Source: JBBRHQ01 sp963840235
GTDB lineage: Bacteria > Actinomycetota > Thermoleophilia > Solirubrobacterales > 70-9
Direction of reading: 5' to 3'
Length of the DNA: 64,000 nt
Assembly: GCA_963840235.1 (NCBI GenBank)
Contig: CAWIYC010000009.1
Span: 1-64,000 of the forward strand
Shown here: piece by piece, positions 32,983 through 42,003 of the stretch
How the letters are laid out: each line of letters opens with the position of its first letter
How positions within the stretch are numbered: position 1 is the first letter of the stretch
Program-made: the position numbers and the translations under genes
Notes under the pieces: model-generated
What the model saw: the letters and a program-made list of their open reading frames with translations, nothing else
Told to the model about the DNA's origin: nothing
The model's database searches: none

Positions 32983-34716
32983 TCACCTTCTTGCCCGCTT
33001 CCGCATCGGCTTGAACTCGCGCCAGCCGCGGGTGTTGGCGACCTGCTCGGCGTTGAGCCAGCCGCGACGCGCGGTCGCCACCGCGTACTTGAGGTTGTCC
33101 AGGGTCTCGACCCCGTGGGCGTCGGTGGTGAGGACGATCATCGCCCCCGCCTCGGCGGCGAGGCGGGCATGCTGCTCGGAGAGGTCGCGGCGGTTGGGGT
33201 TGCCGTTTATCTCGAGCATGGTCCCCGTCCGGGCGGCGGCCTCGGCGATCGCCTCGATGTCCACCGGGTAGGGGTCGCGGCGAAGCAGCAGGCGCCCGGT
33301 CAGGTGGCCGATGCAGTCCACCAGCGGGTTCTCGATCGCTGCCAGCAGCCGCGCGGTCATCTCCTCCTCGTCGTCGCTGAAGGAGGTGTGGACGCTGGCG
33401 ATCACCCAGTCGAGGGCGCCGAGAAGGTCCTCGGGGTAATCGAGCGAGCCGTCGACGCCGATGTTGACCTCGGAGCCGGTGAGCAGCCGGAAGCCCCGTC
33501 TGCCCCTGTTCCACGCGCGGATCTCGGCGATCCGCTCCCAGAGGCGCTCCTCGGTGACGTTGTCGCCGAAACCGTGGCTGGCCGAGTGGTCGGTGATCGC
33601 CATGTAGGCGTAGCCTCGGGCGCGCCCGGCCTCGGCCATCTCCTCCAGGGTGTTGCGCCCGTCGGAGAGGGTCGTGTGGCAGTGGAGCTCACCGCGGACG
33701 TCGCCCAGCTCGACCAGGTCGGGGAGATCTCCCTCGCGGGCCGCCCGCAGCTCGCCACGGGCCTCGCGCAGCTCCGGCTCGATGTAGGCGTAGCCGAGGC
33801 GCTCATAGACCTCGGCCTCGCCGGCGCAGAGGGTCACCTCGTCGGACTCGACCTCCGTGATCCCGTGCTCGGAGACCGAGAGGCCCCTGGCGACGGCATG
33901 CTCGCGCAGCTCGATGTTGTGCGCCGCCGACCCGGTGAAGTGCTGCAGCAGGTTGCCGAAGGCCTCGGGGGGGACGATCCGAAGGTCCACCGAAACCCCG
34001 TTGTGGGTCTGGACACGGACGCCGTTGGGACCGGGCGTCCCTGCGCTCGCGATCAGGGGATGGCCGGCGAGATGCCGGGAGAGCTGCTCGGGCTCCACGG
34101 CGGTCGCGATCAGGTCTATGTCCTTGCAGGTCTCGGCCCAGCGCCGCACCGACCCCGCGACCTCGACCTGCTCCGCCGCCGGATGGTCCCGCAGCGACTG
34201 CGCCAGCTCTTCGGCGACCGGTCGCACCGCCGAGAGCAGCAGGCGGCCGGAGGGGGAGGTGGTCTCGGCCATGTGCTCGAGCGAGGCGAGGATGTTCTCC
34301 TCGACCTTGGGGCCAAGGCCCTTGAGCCGGCGGATCCTCTGCGCCTCGGCGGCGGCCCTGAGGTCCTCGAGGGAGCAGACGTCGAGCTCGTCGTAGAGGC
34401 GCCGGACCGTCTTCGCCCCGAGGTGCGGGACCCGGGTCACCTCGATCAGGGTCGGGGGGAACTTGGCCCGCAGTCTCTCCGCGGAGGGGATCGTCCCCGT
34501 CTCGAGCAGCGTCAGGATCTTCTGCTCGAGCGTCTTGCCGACGCCGGGGATGCTGGTGGCCTTCCCCTCCTGCGCCAGCTCGGCCACCGAGACCGGGCTC
34601 TCGCGGATCGCCCGAGCCGCGTTCGAGTAGGCGAGGACGCGGTACTTGACGGCGCCGTCGAGCTCGTAGAGGACGGCGAGCTCGTCGAAGGCGGCGGCGA
34701 TTTCGGCGTTGGTCAT
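32983..34716 (-). CDS. polX: DNA polymerase/3'-5' exonuclease PolX (family X polymerase plus PHP domain)
   Basis: 577 residues. Residues 1-150 hold helix-hairpin-helix repeats (SIPGVGKTLEQKI, RVPHLGAKTVRRLYDEL, LKGLGPKVEENIL). The nucleotidyltransferase part has VAGSVRRWAETCKDIDLI (GS and the Asp pair) and a third Asp in VSVDLRIV. The PHP exonuclease follows: ELHCHTTLSDG, AITDHSASHGFG, TGSEVNIG, SVHTSFSDD, EINGNPNRRDL and LTTDAHGV. This is the standard bacterial PolX order and length (about 570), a gap-filling base-excision-repair enzyme. ATG at 34716 has TAGGTT 7 nt upstream; divergent from the mannosyltransferase gene. Confidence 0.95.
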   Translation of the reverse strand: MTNAEIAAAFDELAVLYELDGAVKYRVLAYSNAARAIRESPVSVAELAQEGKATSIPGVGKTLEQKILTLLETGTIPSAERLRAKFPPTLIEVTRVPHLGAKTVRRLYDELDVCSLEDLRAAAEAQRIRRLKGLGPKVEENILASLEHMAETTSPSGRLLLSAVRPVAEELAQSLRDHPAAEQVEVAGSVRRWAETCKDIDLIATAVEPEQLSRHLAGHPLIASAGTPGPNGVRVQTHNGVSVDLRIVPPEAFGNLLQHFTGSAAHNIELREHAVARGLSVSEHGITEVESDEVTLCAGEAEVYERLGYAYIEPELREARGELRAAREGDLPDLVELGDVRGELHCHTTLSDGRNTLEEMAEAGRARGYAYMAITDHSASHGFGDNVTEERLWERIAEIRAWNRGRRGFRLLTGSEVNIGVDGSLDYPEDLLGALDWVIASVHTSFSDDEEEMTARLLAAIENPLVDCIGHLTGRLLLRRDPYPVDIEAIAEAAARTGTMLEINGNPNRRDLSEQHARLAAEAGAMIVLTTDAHGVETLDNLKYAVATARRGWLNAEQVANTRGWREFKPMRKRARR

Positions 34717-34723
34717 CGCCTCC

Positions 34724-34729
34724 AACCTA
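34724..34729 (-). promoter_or_regulatory. Leaderless-type -10 box (TAGGTT) of polX
   Basis: TAGGTT, 7 nt (GGAGGCG, which itself resembles a ribosome site but is too close), ATG at 34716. Confidence 0.5.
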
Positions 34730-34765
34730 CCCAGCGGCGGGCACGGCCCGGGCGGCGGCGGCAAC

Positions 34766-34771
34766 TAGCAT
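34766..34771 (+). promoter_or_regulatory. Leaderless-type -10 box (TAGCAT) of the mannosyltransferase gene
   Basis: TAGCAT, 6 nt, ATG at 34778. It pairs divergently with the polX box 37 bp away. Confidence 0.55.
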
Positions 34772-34777
34772 CCGCGG

Positions 34778-35500
34778 ATGCCCGCGGGCCCCAAAGCAGC
34801 CGTTTGGCTGATCCTCCCCACCTACAACGAGGCGGAAAGCATCGAGGCCCTCGTCGCCGCGGTCGGCGAGGTGCTGCCCGCCTCGCACAGGGTGTTGATC
34901 GTCGACGACTCCAGCCCCGACGGGACCGGCGAGATCGCCGACCGTCTGGCCGCCGCCCATGACGACGTCGAGGTCCTGCACCGCCCCCGCAAGGAGGGCC
35001 TCGGCCCGGCCTACATCGCCGGCTTCCACCGGGCGCTGGCCGGCGGCGCCGAGCTGGTGCTGGAGATGGACGCCGACTTCTCCCACCCTCCCGCCTACCT
35101 GCCGCGGCTCCTCGACGCGGCCCGAAACGCCGACCTGGTGATCGGCTCCCGCTATGTCCCCGGCGGCGCCGTCGCCGAGTGGGGGCCGGTGCGCAGAGCG
35201 ATAAGCCGTGGCGGCAGCATCTACGCGCGGGGGCTCCTCGGGGTCGGGGTGCAGGACCTGACCGGCGGCTTCAAGTGCTTCCGCCGCGAGGTGCTGGAGG
35301 CGATAGACCTCGACTCGATCCAGTCGCGGGGCTACGCCTTCCAGGTGGAGACCACCTACCGCGCGATCCGCGCGGGCTTCCATGTGGTCGAGGTCCCGAT
35401 CACCTTCCGCGACCGGCATGTCGGCGCTTCAAAGATGAGCCGGGCTATTGTTGCCGAGGCGATCTGGAGGGTCCCCGCGATGCGGATGCGGGGCCCATAG
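34778..35500 (+). CDS. Polyprenol-monophosphomannose synthase (DPM1-like GT2)
   Basis: 240 residues: ILPTYNEAESIEALV, VDDSSPDGTGEIAD, MDADFSHPPAYLP (the DAD metal site and SHxP signature of DPM1), GSRYVPGG and DLTGGFKCFRR. It joins mannose from GDP-mannose to polyprenyl phosphate on the inner membrane face, providing the donor for GT39-type enzymes such as the broken one at 15.7-17.3 kb. It lacks the C-terminal membrane domain of some bacterial relatives and so matches the short, soluble DPM1 form. Confidence 0.9.
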   Translation: MPAGPKAAVWLILPTYNEAESIEALVAAVGEVLPASHRVLIVDDSSPDGTGEIADRLAAAHDDVEVLHRPRKEGLGPAYIAGFHRALAGGAELVLEMDADFSHPPAYLPRLLDAARNADLVIGSRYVPGGAVAEWGPVRRAISRGGSIYARGLLGVGVQDLTGGFKCFRREVLEAIDLDSIQSRGYAFQVETTYRAIRAGFHVVEVPITFRDRHVGASKMSRAIVAEAIWRVPAMRMRGP

Positions 35501-35507
35501 CCTTCGC

Positions 35508-35524
35508 TATACTTTATGAAGTAT
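35508..35524 (+). promoter_or_regulatory. -10-like TATACT within an ATACTT-TATG-AAGTAT palindrome, thioredoxin gene
   Basis: TATACT (35508-35513) is the left arm of the perfect 6-bp inverted repeat ATACTT/AAGTAT (35509-35524). It is 48 bp upstream of the GTG at 35562, which has AGGAGA in front. So unlike its neighbours this gene would have a leader with a ribosome site, and the palindrome could be an operator covering the promoter. The stretch is conspicuously AT-rich. Confidence 0.45.
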
Positions 35525-35561
35525 TGACCCAGTCAGAGACGACCACAGGAGACCGATAGCT

Positions 35562-35888
35562 GTGTCAGGCAAGCTCACAGATGTGACCGATGCGACCTTC
35601 CAGTCAGACGTGCTCGAGGCGGAGGGCCCGGTTCTGGTCGACTTCTGGGCTCCCTGGTGCGGCCCCTGCCGCGTCGTCCACCCGATCCTCGAGGAGATGG
35701 ACGCCGAGCGCGAGGACCTGACCATTCTCAGCCTCAACGTCGACGAGAACCAGCAGACGGCGGCCAACTACGAGGTGCTCTCGATCCCCACCCTGATCCT
35801 GTTCAGGGACGGCCAGATCGCCAAGAAGGTGATCGGGGCGATGCCCAAGCGCCGCCTCGAGGCCGAGCTGGAGCCGGCGCTGGCGTAG
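35562..35888 (+). CDS. trxA: Thioredoxin
   Basis: 108 residues with the complete thioredoxin fold: VLVDFWAPWCGPCRVVHP carries the redox-active WCGPC, IPTLILFRDGQ the cis-proline and KKVIGAMPKRRLEAEL the last helix. A cytoplasmic dithiol reductant; no signal peptide or extra domain. GTG start with AGGAGA upstream. It is not next to thioredoxin reductase. Confidence 0.96.
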   Translation: MSGKLTDVTDATFQSDVLEAEGPVLVDFWAPWCGPCRVVHPILEEMDAEREDLTILSLNVDENQQTAANYEVLSIPTLILFRDGQIAKKVIGAMPKRRLEAELEPALA

Positions 35889-35926
35889 CGCCGCTCGCGG
35901 TCGGGCTCCACTCCGGCCGGGCCCGT

Positions 35927-37702
35927 CTACTGCTTCTCGTTGTCCTTGCCGGGGCCGCCGACGATCTTGTCCTTGCCGGGGCCGCCGCGGATGAAGTCGG
36001 CGGCGCCGCCACCGAGCAGCCTGTCCTTGGCACCGCCGCCGAGCAGCCTGTCCTTGCCGGCCTGACCGAGCAATTTGTCCTTTCCGCCCTGGCCCGAGAG
36101 GCTGTCCTTCCCGGCCCCTCCCAGCACCTGATCATTGCCGCCTCCGGCCTTGACCTTGTCGTTGGCGCCTCCGGCGCAGACGAGATCGTTGCCGGCGCCG
36201 GAGTTGATCTTGTTGGAGGCCGAGTTGCCGACGATGACGTCGCGACCCTTGGTGCCGACGGTGGTCTTACCCGCAGCGGCGAGGGCGACCGTCGCCGGCT
36301 TGCCCTTGCACTTGCCTGCGGGCGGAGCCGCCACATCAGCGAGGCGGTGGCCGTAGGTCTCGAACTCATTGTCGGTGGCGAGGCCGTCGCCGGCGAAGGT
36401 GACGAGGAACTCCTTCGCTGACGTGTTGTAGGCGATGGCCGGATCGAAGCCGTCTCGCCCGGGGTTGCCGTCGGGCCCGATATGCGAAACGCGGAAATCG
36501 GCGATCTCGACGTCGCCGGCGGCGCTGACCCGCGAACCAGAGACCTCGAACTCCTCGTCGGCGCCGGGCCCGTCGCCCTCCCAGACCGTGACGTACTGGT
36601 TCGCGGCCGAGCTGTAGGCGACCGAGGGGTTGTAGGGGTCGCGATTGAGGTTGCCGGACGGTCCCTCCTCAGAGATCCCGAAGAGGCCGCCGACCTTTGC
36701 GCCCGCTCCGCCGACCAGTTGGCCGAAGACCTCGCGCTCGTGGGCAGGACCGCCGCTGCCCTCCCAGACAACCAGGAACTCGTTCTTGCTCGGGTTGTAG
36801 GCGATCCCCGACTCGAAGGCGCGAGTGAAGGGGTCTGAATCGCTGCCCCAACCGACGACCTCGACATCGCCCTGCGGCGCCGGCACCCCGGCTGCACTCA
36901 CACGCTGGACGTAGACGCTCTCCTGATCGTCGTTGGTCTCTCCGTCACCGGTCCAGGCGACCATGAACTCGTTGGCGCTGGTGTTGAAGGCGCCCACGGA
37001 GTCCACGGCGTCGCGGTTGGAGCCGGCGTCGGTCGTGTTGGAGATGCGGAAGTCGCCCCCCGCCTCCGCTCCGGCGGCGCTCAGCCGCTGACCGTAGATC
37101 TCGAAAGCGTCATCGGCGAGCTGGTCTCCCTGCCAGGTGACCAGATACTGATCGGAGGCGGAGTTGTAGGTGACGGAGGGCTCGAAGGCTCCGCGGTTGG
37201 CGTCGGCGTCGGTGCCGACGTTGGAGATCCGGAAGTCGGCGCCGACCGCCGCCCCGGCCGAGCTGATCCGCTGCCCGAAGACCTCGAACTCCTCGTCGGT
37301 GGCAAGCTCGTCGGCCGTCCAGACGACCAGGTACTCCCCGGCGGTGGGGTCGTAGGCGACGGCCGGGTCGAACGCCTCGCGGCTCGCTGCTACGTCGGCC
37401 GCGTTGGAGATGCGGAAGTCGGAGCCGATCGAGGCTCCGCCGGCGCTGACCCGCTGTCCGTAGATGTCATAGCTGCGGTCGGCAGCCTCGCCGTACTCCT
37501 CCCAGACCACGAGGTACTCGTTCGCGCTCGGGTTGTAGGCGACCTTCGAGTTGAACGAGCCCCGGTCGGGATTGCCCTCGGTGCCCGTGTCGGAGATGCG
37601 GAAGTCGGAGCCGGTCGGGGCGATCGTCGCCATGGCGATGCCGCCTGCGAGTGAGATCGCGAGTCCGACCACACCGAGTCCCCAGATCGCCGTCTTCCTC
37701 AC
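35927..37702 (-). CDS. Secreted protein with seven ~60-residue repeats and an RTX-like C-terminus
   Basis: 591 residues. Signal peptide (IWGLGVVGLAISLAGGIAMA), then seven tandem repeats of about 60 residues with consensus DFRIS...R..FxPxVAYNPxxxEYLVVW.GD...DEEFEVYGQRVSAAG (written with gaps), spanning ~30-450. A short linker with GKCKGKPATVA follows, then ~110 residues of glycine/aspartate repeats (GTKGRDVIVGNSASNKI, GAGKDSLSGQGGKDKLLG) like RTX calcium-binding nonapeptides. Seven blade-length repeats suggest a seven-bladed beta-propeller (inference). Later RTX units have Lys in place of some Asp, so calcium binding may be weaker. Start GTG with GGAGG six bases upstream. Convergent with thioredoxin. 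Confidence 0.85.
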   Translation of the reverse strand: MRKTAIWGLGVVGLAISLAGGIAMATIAPTGSDFRISDTGTEGNPDRGSFNSKVAYNPSANEYLVVWEEYGEAADRSYDIYGQRVSAGGASIGSDFRISNAADVAASREAFDPAVAYDPTAGEYLVVWTADELATDEEFEVFGQRISSAGAAVGADFRISNVGTDADANRGAFEPSVTYNSASDQYLVTWQGDQLADDAFEIYGQRLSAAGAEAGGDFRISNTTDAGSNRDAVDSVGAFNTSANEFMVAWTGDGETNDDQESVYVQRVSAAGVPAPQGDVEVVGWGSDSDPFTRAFESGIAYNPSKNEFLVVWEGSGGPAHEREVFGQLVGGAGAKVGGLFGISEEGPSGNLNRDPYNPSVAYSSAANQYVTVWEGDGPGADEEFEVSGSRVSAAGDVEIADFRVSHIGPDGNPGRDGFDPAIAYNTSAKEFLVTFAGDGLATDNEFETYGHRLADVAAPPAGKCKGKPATVALAAAGKTTVGTKGRDVIVGNSASNKINSGAGNDLVCAGGANDKVKAGGGNDQVLGGAGKDSLSGQGGKDKLLGQAGKDRLLGGGAKDRLLGGGAADFIRGGPGKDKIVGGPGKDNEKQ

Positions 37703-37782
37703 CCTGCTCCTCCCTTTCCGGACCCGGGAACGGTACCCCGTAGCAGGGGCGGGGTCAATCCAAGTATTCGGGATGATCGGGA

Positions 37783-40700
37783 TCAGCCGGCGCGGCTGAG
37801 CCCGATCCGCAGCTCGCGGCCATCGATCATGGCCTCCCCGCCGGAGCGGTCGCCGTCGTAGCCGACCGCGGTCGCCAGCACCTCGCCGGCAAGGTAGGCC
37901 TCGTGCTCACGGGCGGCTTCGAGCAGCTCACCGTCGCCGCCGAGGGTGAGCTCGATCCGGTCTGTGATCTCGAGCCCGGCGTCGCGGCGGGCGTTCTGAA
38001 CCGCGTGCACGACCTCGCGGGCCAGGCCCTCGCGGAGAAGCTCTTGGTCGAGATCGAGCTGAAGGGCGACGGCGTGGCCGGCCTCGGACTCGACCTCGTA
38101 GCCCTCGAGCGGCTCGAGGGCGAGGGTGACGTCGTCGGGCCCGAGGGTGTGGTCGCGCCCGTCGACGTTGACCCCGAACTCGCCCCCGGACTCGATCGTC
38201 CTGGCGACGTGGGCCGCGTCGAGCGCCGCCACCGCCGCGGCGACCTGCGGCATCTGCTTGCCGAAACGGGGGCCGAGCGAGCGGTAGTTGGGCTTGACCT
38301 CATAACTGACCAGCTCGCCCTCCTCGGCGACGAAGTCGAGCTCCTTGACGTTGAGCTCGGCCGTGATCAGATCGGCGCGGGCCGAGATCCCCTCGCGCTC
38401 GGCGTCGCTGGCGACGATCACCGCCCTGCGCAGCGGCTGGCGGACCTTGACCTTGGCCTGGGCGCGGGCGGCGCGGCCGAGCTCGACGGTGCGGCGGACG
38501 GCGGCCATCGCCGCCTCCAGCTCCGGGTCGACCAGCGCCCCGTCGGGCTCGGGGAAGTCGCGCAGGTGGACGGAGTCGGGATGGGCGCCAAACTCCCCCG
38601 TCTCGCCGCCGGCGAGGTTGGCGTGAATCTCGTCGGCGAGAAAGGGAATGAACGGCGCCAGCAGCGCCACCGTCTCCAGCAGGCAGTGGCGCAGGGTCGC
38701 GAACGCCGCCCGGTCGCCCTCCCAGAAGCGCCGCCGCGATAACCGCACGTACCAGTTGGAGAGGTCCTCGACGAACTCGGCGATCGCCTTGCCGGCGGTG
38801 GTGCAGTCGAAGGCCTCCATGCGCTCGGTCACGGCCGCGACCGTCGACTGCAGACGGGAGAGGACCCATCGGTCGAGGTCCCCGGAGGGGTCGGGCGGCT
38901 CGGCCAGCTCCGCCGGGCCGAGTCCCTCTGCGTTCGCGTAGAGCACCCAGAAGGAGTATGTGTTCCAGAGGGTGAGCAGGAACTGGCGCACCGACTCGCC
39001 GACCGTGTCCACCGAGAACCGGTAGCCGTTCCAGGGCTGCTGCGCAGTCAGGTAATACCAGCGGAAGGCGTCGGCGCCGTGGGCAGAGATCACGTCCCAG
39101 GGCTCGACAACGTTGCCGCGGCTCTTCGACATCTTCTGCCCATCGGGGTCGAGGATGAGGCCGAGGCAGACGCAGTTGCGGTAGCTGGAAGTGTCGAACA
39201 GCAGCGTCGACTCGGCCAGCAGGGTGTAGAACCAACCGCGGGTCTGGTCGATCGCCTCGCAGATGAAGTCGGCCGGGAAACGCTCCTCGAATGTCTCGAC
39301 GTTCTCGAAGGGGTAGTGGAACTGGGCGAAGGGCATGGCGCCGCTGTCGTACCAGGTGTCGATCACCGACTCGACCCGCTTCATCTCGCCACCGCAGCTC
39401 CCGCAGCTCAGCCTGACCTCGTCTATGTAGGGTCGGTGGAGATCATCGGGGACCTCGCCGCTGGCGCGCTCGCGCAGGTCGGCCACCGAGCCGGCGCAGT
39501 AGCGCTCCTCGCAGCCGCTCTCCTCGCACTCCCAGATCGGCAGCGGCGTGCCCCAGTAGCGGTCACGCGAGAGAGCCCAGTCGACGTTGTTCTCGAGCCA
39601 GCGGCCGAAACGGCCGTCGCGGATGTGCTCGGGGTGCCAGCCGATCTCCTGGTTGTTGGCGAGCAACCGCTCGCGTGCCTCCGAGGTGCGCACGTACCAG
39701 CTCGACTTGGCGTAGTAGAGCAAGGGCGTGCCGCAGCGCCAGCAGTGCGGATAGGCATGCTCGTAGGTGGTGGCGCGGTAAAGGCGGCCGGAGCGCTCCA
39801 GGGCGGCGACGATGTCGGGGTCGGCGTCCTTGACGAAGCGTCCGGCGAACTCGGTTACCCGTTCGTCGAAGGCGCCCTCGAGGGTGACCGGGTTCTGAAG
39901 GGTCAGCCCGTACTGCTCGCCAAGGCGGAAGTCGTCCTCGCCGAAGGCGATCGCCGTGTGCACCAGGCCGGTGCCCTCCTCGGCGGTGACGAAGTCGGCC
40001 TCGAGCACGGTGTGGCCGCGGGGACCGAAGTCGGTGACGTAGTCGAACGGCGGCGAGTAGCCGACGCCGGCCAGGGCCGAGCCCGGGAAGGAGTCGAGGA
40101 CCTCGGCCTCCTCGCCCAGGACGCGCTCGCGCAGCGACTCGGCCACGACCAGAACATCATTGCCCGCCGCCTCCTCTGAGGGAGCGTCAGCGACCGGTGG
40201 TCCCAGCTCTTCTGGGATGCGTCCGGGGGCGGCGCGGTCGCGGGGAACTCGCGCCCTGACATAGGTCATCTCCGGGTTGACCGCGACGGCCGCGTTGGAG
40301 ATCAGGGTCCACGGGGTGGTCGTCCAGACCAGCAGCGCGTCGCCGTCCTGCAACGGCCCGGCGCCGGCGACAGGCAGCCTGACGTAGACGCTCGGGTCCT
40401 CGACGTCGCGGTAGCCGAGCGCGACCTCGTGGGAGGAGAGCGCCGTGCCGCAACGGGGGCAGTAGGGGACGACCTTGTGACCCTCGTAGAGGCGGCCGCT
40501 GTCCCAGATCTGCCGCAGCGACCACCAGACGGACTCGATGTAGTCGGCCTCGAGGGTGACGTAGGGGTCGTCGAGGTCGATCCAGAAGCCGATCCGCTCG
40601 GTCAGCCGGTTCCAGTCCTCGACGTAGGCGAACACCGACTCGCGGCAGCGGGCGTTGAACTCGGCGATCCCGAAGGCCTCGATCTCCTGCTTGGAGGAGA

Positions 40701-41010
40701 TCCCCAGCTCCTTCTCGACCTCCAGCTCGACCGGGAGGCCGTGGCAGTCCCAGCCGGCCTTGCGCGGAACCCGGTAGCCGCGCATGGTCCGGTAGCGGGG
40801 GTAGACGTCCTTGTAGACACGGGCTAGGACGTGGCCGGTGTGGGGGCGGCCGTTGGCGGTCGGCGGGCCGTCGTAGAAGCTCCAGATCTCGGCGTCGGAG
40901 CGGTTCTCGAGCGAGCGCCGGAAGACATCGCCCTGGCGCCAGCGCTCGAGCACTCTCTCCTCGAGCTCGGGGAAGGACTGCTTGGGGTCGACGCTGCGGA
41001 ATCCGGCCAT
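37783..41010 (-). CDS. ileS: Isoleucyl-tRNA synthetase (long, type 2-like)
   Basis: 1075 residues. HIGH-type signature PPTANGRPHTGH (~55), KMSKSRGN (~600), the tryptophan-rich editing domain (WTTTPWTLISNAAVAVNP) between them, and zinc-type cysteine clusters CPRCGTAL, CWRCGTPL and CGSCGGE. It charges tRNA-Ile and edits valine. Length and cysteine pairs fit the longer IleRS type found in many actinobacteria and eukaryotes, which includes mupirocin-resistant enzymes; I cannot verify the resistance. The 108-bp gap to the divergent SDR gene leaves no room for a T-box leader. ATG at 41010 with TAGACT 9 nt upstream. Confidence 0.97.
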   Translation of the reverse strand: MAGFRSVDPKQSFPELEERVLERWRQGDVFRRSLENRSDAEIWSFYDGPPTANGRPHTGHVLARVYKDVYPRYRTMRGYRVPRKAGWDCHGLPVELEVEKELGISSKQEIEAFGIAEFNARCRESVFAYVEDWNRLTERIGFWIDLDDPYVTLEADYIESVWWSLRQIWDSGRLYEGHKVVPYCPRCGTALSSHEVALGYRDVEDPSVYVRLPVAGAGPLQDGDALLVWTTTPWTLISNAAVAVNPEMTYVRARVPRDRAAPGRIPEELGPPVADAPSEEAAGNDVLVVAESLRERVLGEEAEVLDSFPGSALAGVGYSPPFDYVTDFGPRGHTVLEADFVTAEEGTGLVHTAIAFGEDDFRLGEQYGLTLQNPVTLEGAFDERVTEFAGRFVKDADPDIVAALERSGRLYRATTYEHAYPHCWRCGTPLLYYAKSSWYVRTSEARERLLANNQEIGWHPEHIRDGRFGRWLENNVDWALSRDRYWGTPLPIWECEESGCEERYCAGSVADLRERASGEVPDDLHRPYIDEVRLSCGSCGGEMKRVESVIDTWYDSGAMPFAQFHYPFENVETFEERFPADFICEAIDQTRGWFYTLLAESTLLFDTSSYRNCVCLGLILDPDGQKMSKSRGNVVEPWDVISAHGADAFRWYYLTAQQPWNGYRFSVDTVGESVRQFLLTLWNTYSFWVLYANAEGLGPAELAEPPDPSGDLDRWVLSRLQSTVAAVTERMEAFDCTTAGKAIAEFVEDLSNWYVRLSRRRFWEGDRAAFATLRHCLLETVALLAPFIPFLADEIHANLAGGETGEFGAHPDSVHLRDFPEPDGALVDPELEAAMAAVRRTVELGRAARAQAKVKVRQPLRRAVIVASDAEREGISARADLITAELNVKELDFVAEEGELVSYEVKPNYRSLGPRFGKQMPQVAAAVAALDAAHVARTIESGGEFGVNVDGRDHTLGPDDVTLALEPLEGYEVESEAGHAVALQLDLDQELLREGLAREVVHAVQNARRDAGLEITDRIELTLGGDGELLEAAREHEAYLAGEVLATAVGYDGDRSGGEAMIDGRELRIGLSRAG

Positions 41011-41019
41011 CGGCAGCGG

Positions 41020-41025
41020 AGTCTA
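41020..41025 (-). promoter_or_regulatory. -10 box (TAGACT) of ileS
   Basis: TAGACT, 9 nt, ATG at 41010 on the minus strand; the spacing is at the long end of the leaderless pattern. Confidence 0.45.
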
Positions 41026-41105
41026 CGAATGGCGCCGAGCCCGCCGAACTGTCGCCTTTCCCGACCACCCCCCGGTCGCGAGTCGCAACACTTCGGGGGC
41101 TGCAC

Positions 41106-41111
41106 TAGGCT
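41106..41111 (+). promoter_or_regulatory. Leaderless-type -10 box (TAGGCT) of the SDR gene
   Basis: TAGGCT, 7 nt, GTG at 41119. Confidence 0.55.
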
Positions 41112-41118
41112 GCCCCAC

Positions 41119-42003
41119 GTGAGCGAGAGCTACGACCTCAATGGCAAGGTCGCCCTCGTCACCGGGGCGGCACGGGGGATCGGATTCGAGGCCGCGCGCC
41201 AGATGCAGGTCCGCGGCGCCTCGGTCGCGCTGGTGGACCTCGACGCCGCCGAGGCCGAGGCGGCGGCGCGGCGGATCGGCCGGCGGACGATCGGGATCGC
41301 CGCCGACGTCAGCGACCCAGGGGAGATCGAGGCGGCGGTGGCGCGAACGGTGGCGGAGTTCGGCGGGCTCGACGTGGTTGTCGCCAATGCCGGCATCGCG
41401 CCCGAGATCGGCAGCACCCGGGCAATCGCCACCGGCGAGTGGGAAAGGGTGATCGAGGTCAACCTCCTCGGCGTCTGGCGCACGGTGCGAGCGGCCATGC
41501 CCCATGTGGTCGAGCGCCGCGGCCATTTCGTCCTCGTCGCCTCCGTCTACGCATTCGTCAACGGCGTCCTGATCAGCTCCTACGCGACCGCAAAGGCGGG
41601 GGTCGAGTCGCTGGGCCGCTCGCTGCGGGCCGAGCTGGCTCCCTACGGGGCCAGCGCCTCGGTCGCCTACTTCGGCTTCATCGACACCAAGATGGTTCAG
41701 GAGGGCTTCTCGCACCCGCTCGCGGAGCGCCTGGAGGAATCGCTGGTGCCGGCGATCGGCCGCCGCCGCCTGCAACCCGAGGACGCCGGGCGGGCGATCG
41801 TCGAGGGGGTCGAGCAGCGCAGGCCGCGGATCGTCGCGCCCTCCTGGTGGCGCGTGCTGCAGTCGCTTCGGGGGATCCTCAACCCGCTGCTCGACCGCCA
41901 GATGGCGGAGAGCGAGGAGATCGCCGAGATCGTCCGCGACGCCGACGCGGCGGCCGCCTCTCCGCAGGACGCGGGGGCTCCGGTCGGCGGCGCCACCGGC
42001 TAG
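41119..42003 (+). CDS. Short-chain dehydrogenase/reductase
   Basis: 294 residues, classical SDR: TGAARGIGFEAAR binds the cofactor, ALVDLDAAEA with an Asp after the second strand favours NAD, VVANAGIAP, then Ser in VLVASVYAF and the catalytic SSYATAKAG (Tyr-x3-Lys). The C-terminal ~70 residues (RIVAPSWWRVLQSLRGILNP) extend beyond the core. It oxidises or reduces a hydroxyl/keto group of unknown substrate. Its stop TAG overlaps the stop of the convergent dehydrogenase gene within one CTAG. A role in the same hydroxyacid pathway is possible but unsupported. Confidence 0.9.
   Translation: MSESYDLNGKVALVTGAARGIGFEAARQMQVRGASVALVDLDAAEAEAAARRIGRRTIGIAADVSDPGEIEAAVARTVAEFGGLDVVVANAGIAPEIGSTRAIATGEWERVIEVNLLGVWRTVRAAMPHVVERRGHFVLVASVYAFVNGVLISSYATAKAGVESLGRSLRAELAPYGASASVAYFGFIDTKMVQEGFSHPLAERLEESLVPAIGRRRLQPEDAGRAIVEGVEQRRPRIVAPSWWRVLQSLRGILNPLLDRQMAESEEIAEIVRDADAAAASPQDAGAPVGGATG

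Noticed and set aside
35940..36240. CRISPR-like short repeats
   Set aside because: The periodicity comes from in-frame RTX-like codons of the secreted protein; there are no constant-length repeats with unique spacers.
41011..41118. T-box leader upstream of ileS
   Set aside because: Only 108 bp lie between divergent starts, TAGACT sits 9 nt from the ATG, and no AGGGUGGNACCGCG-like T-box sequence is present.
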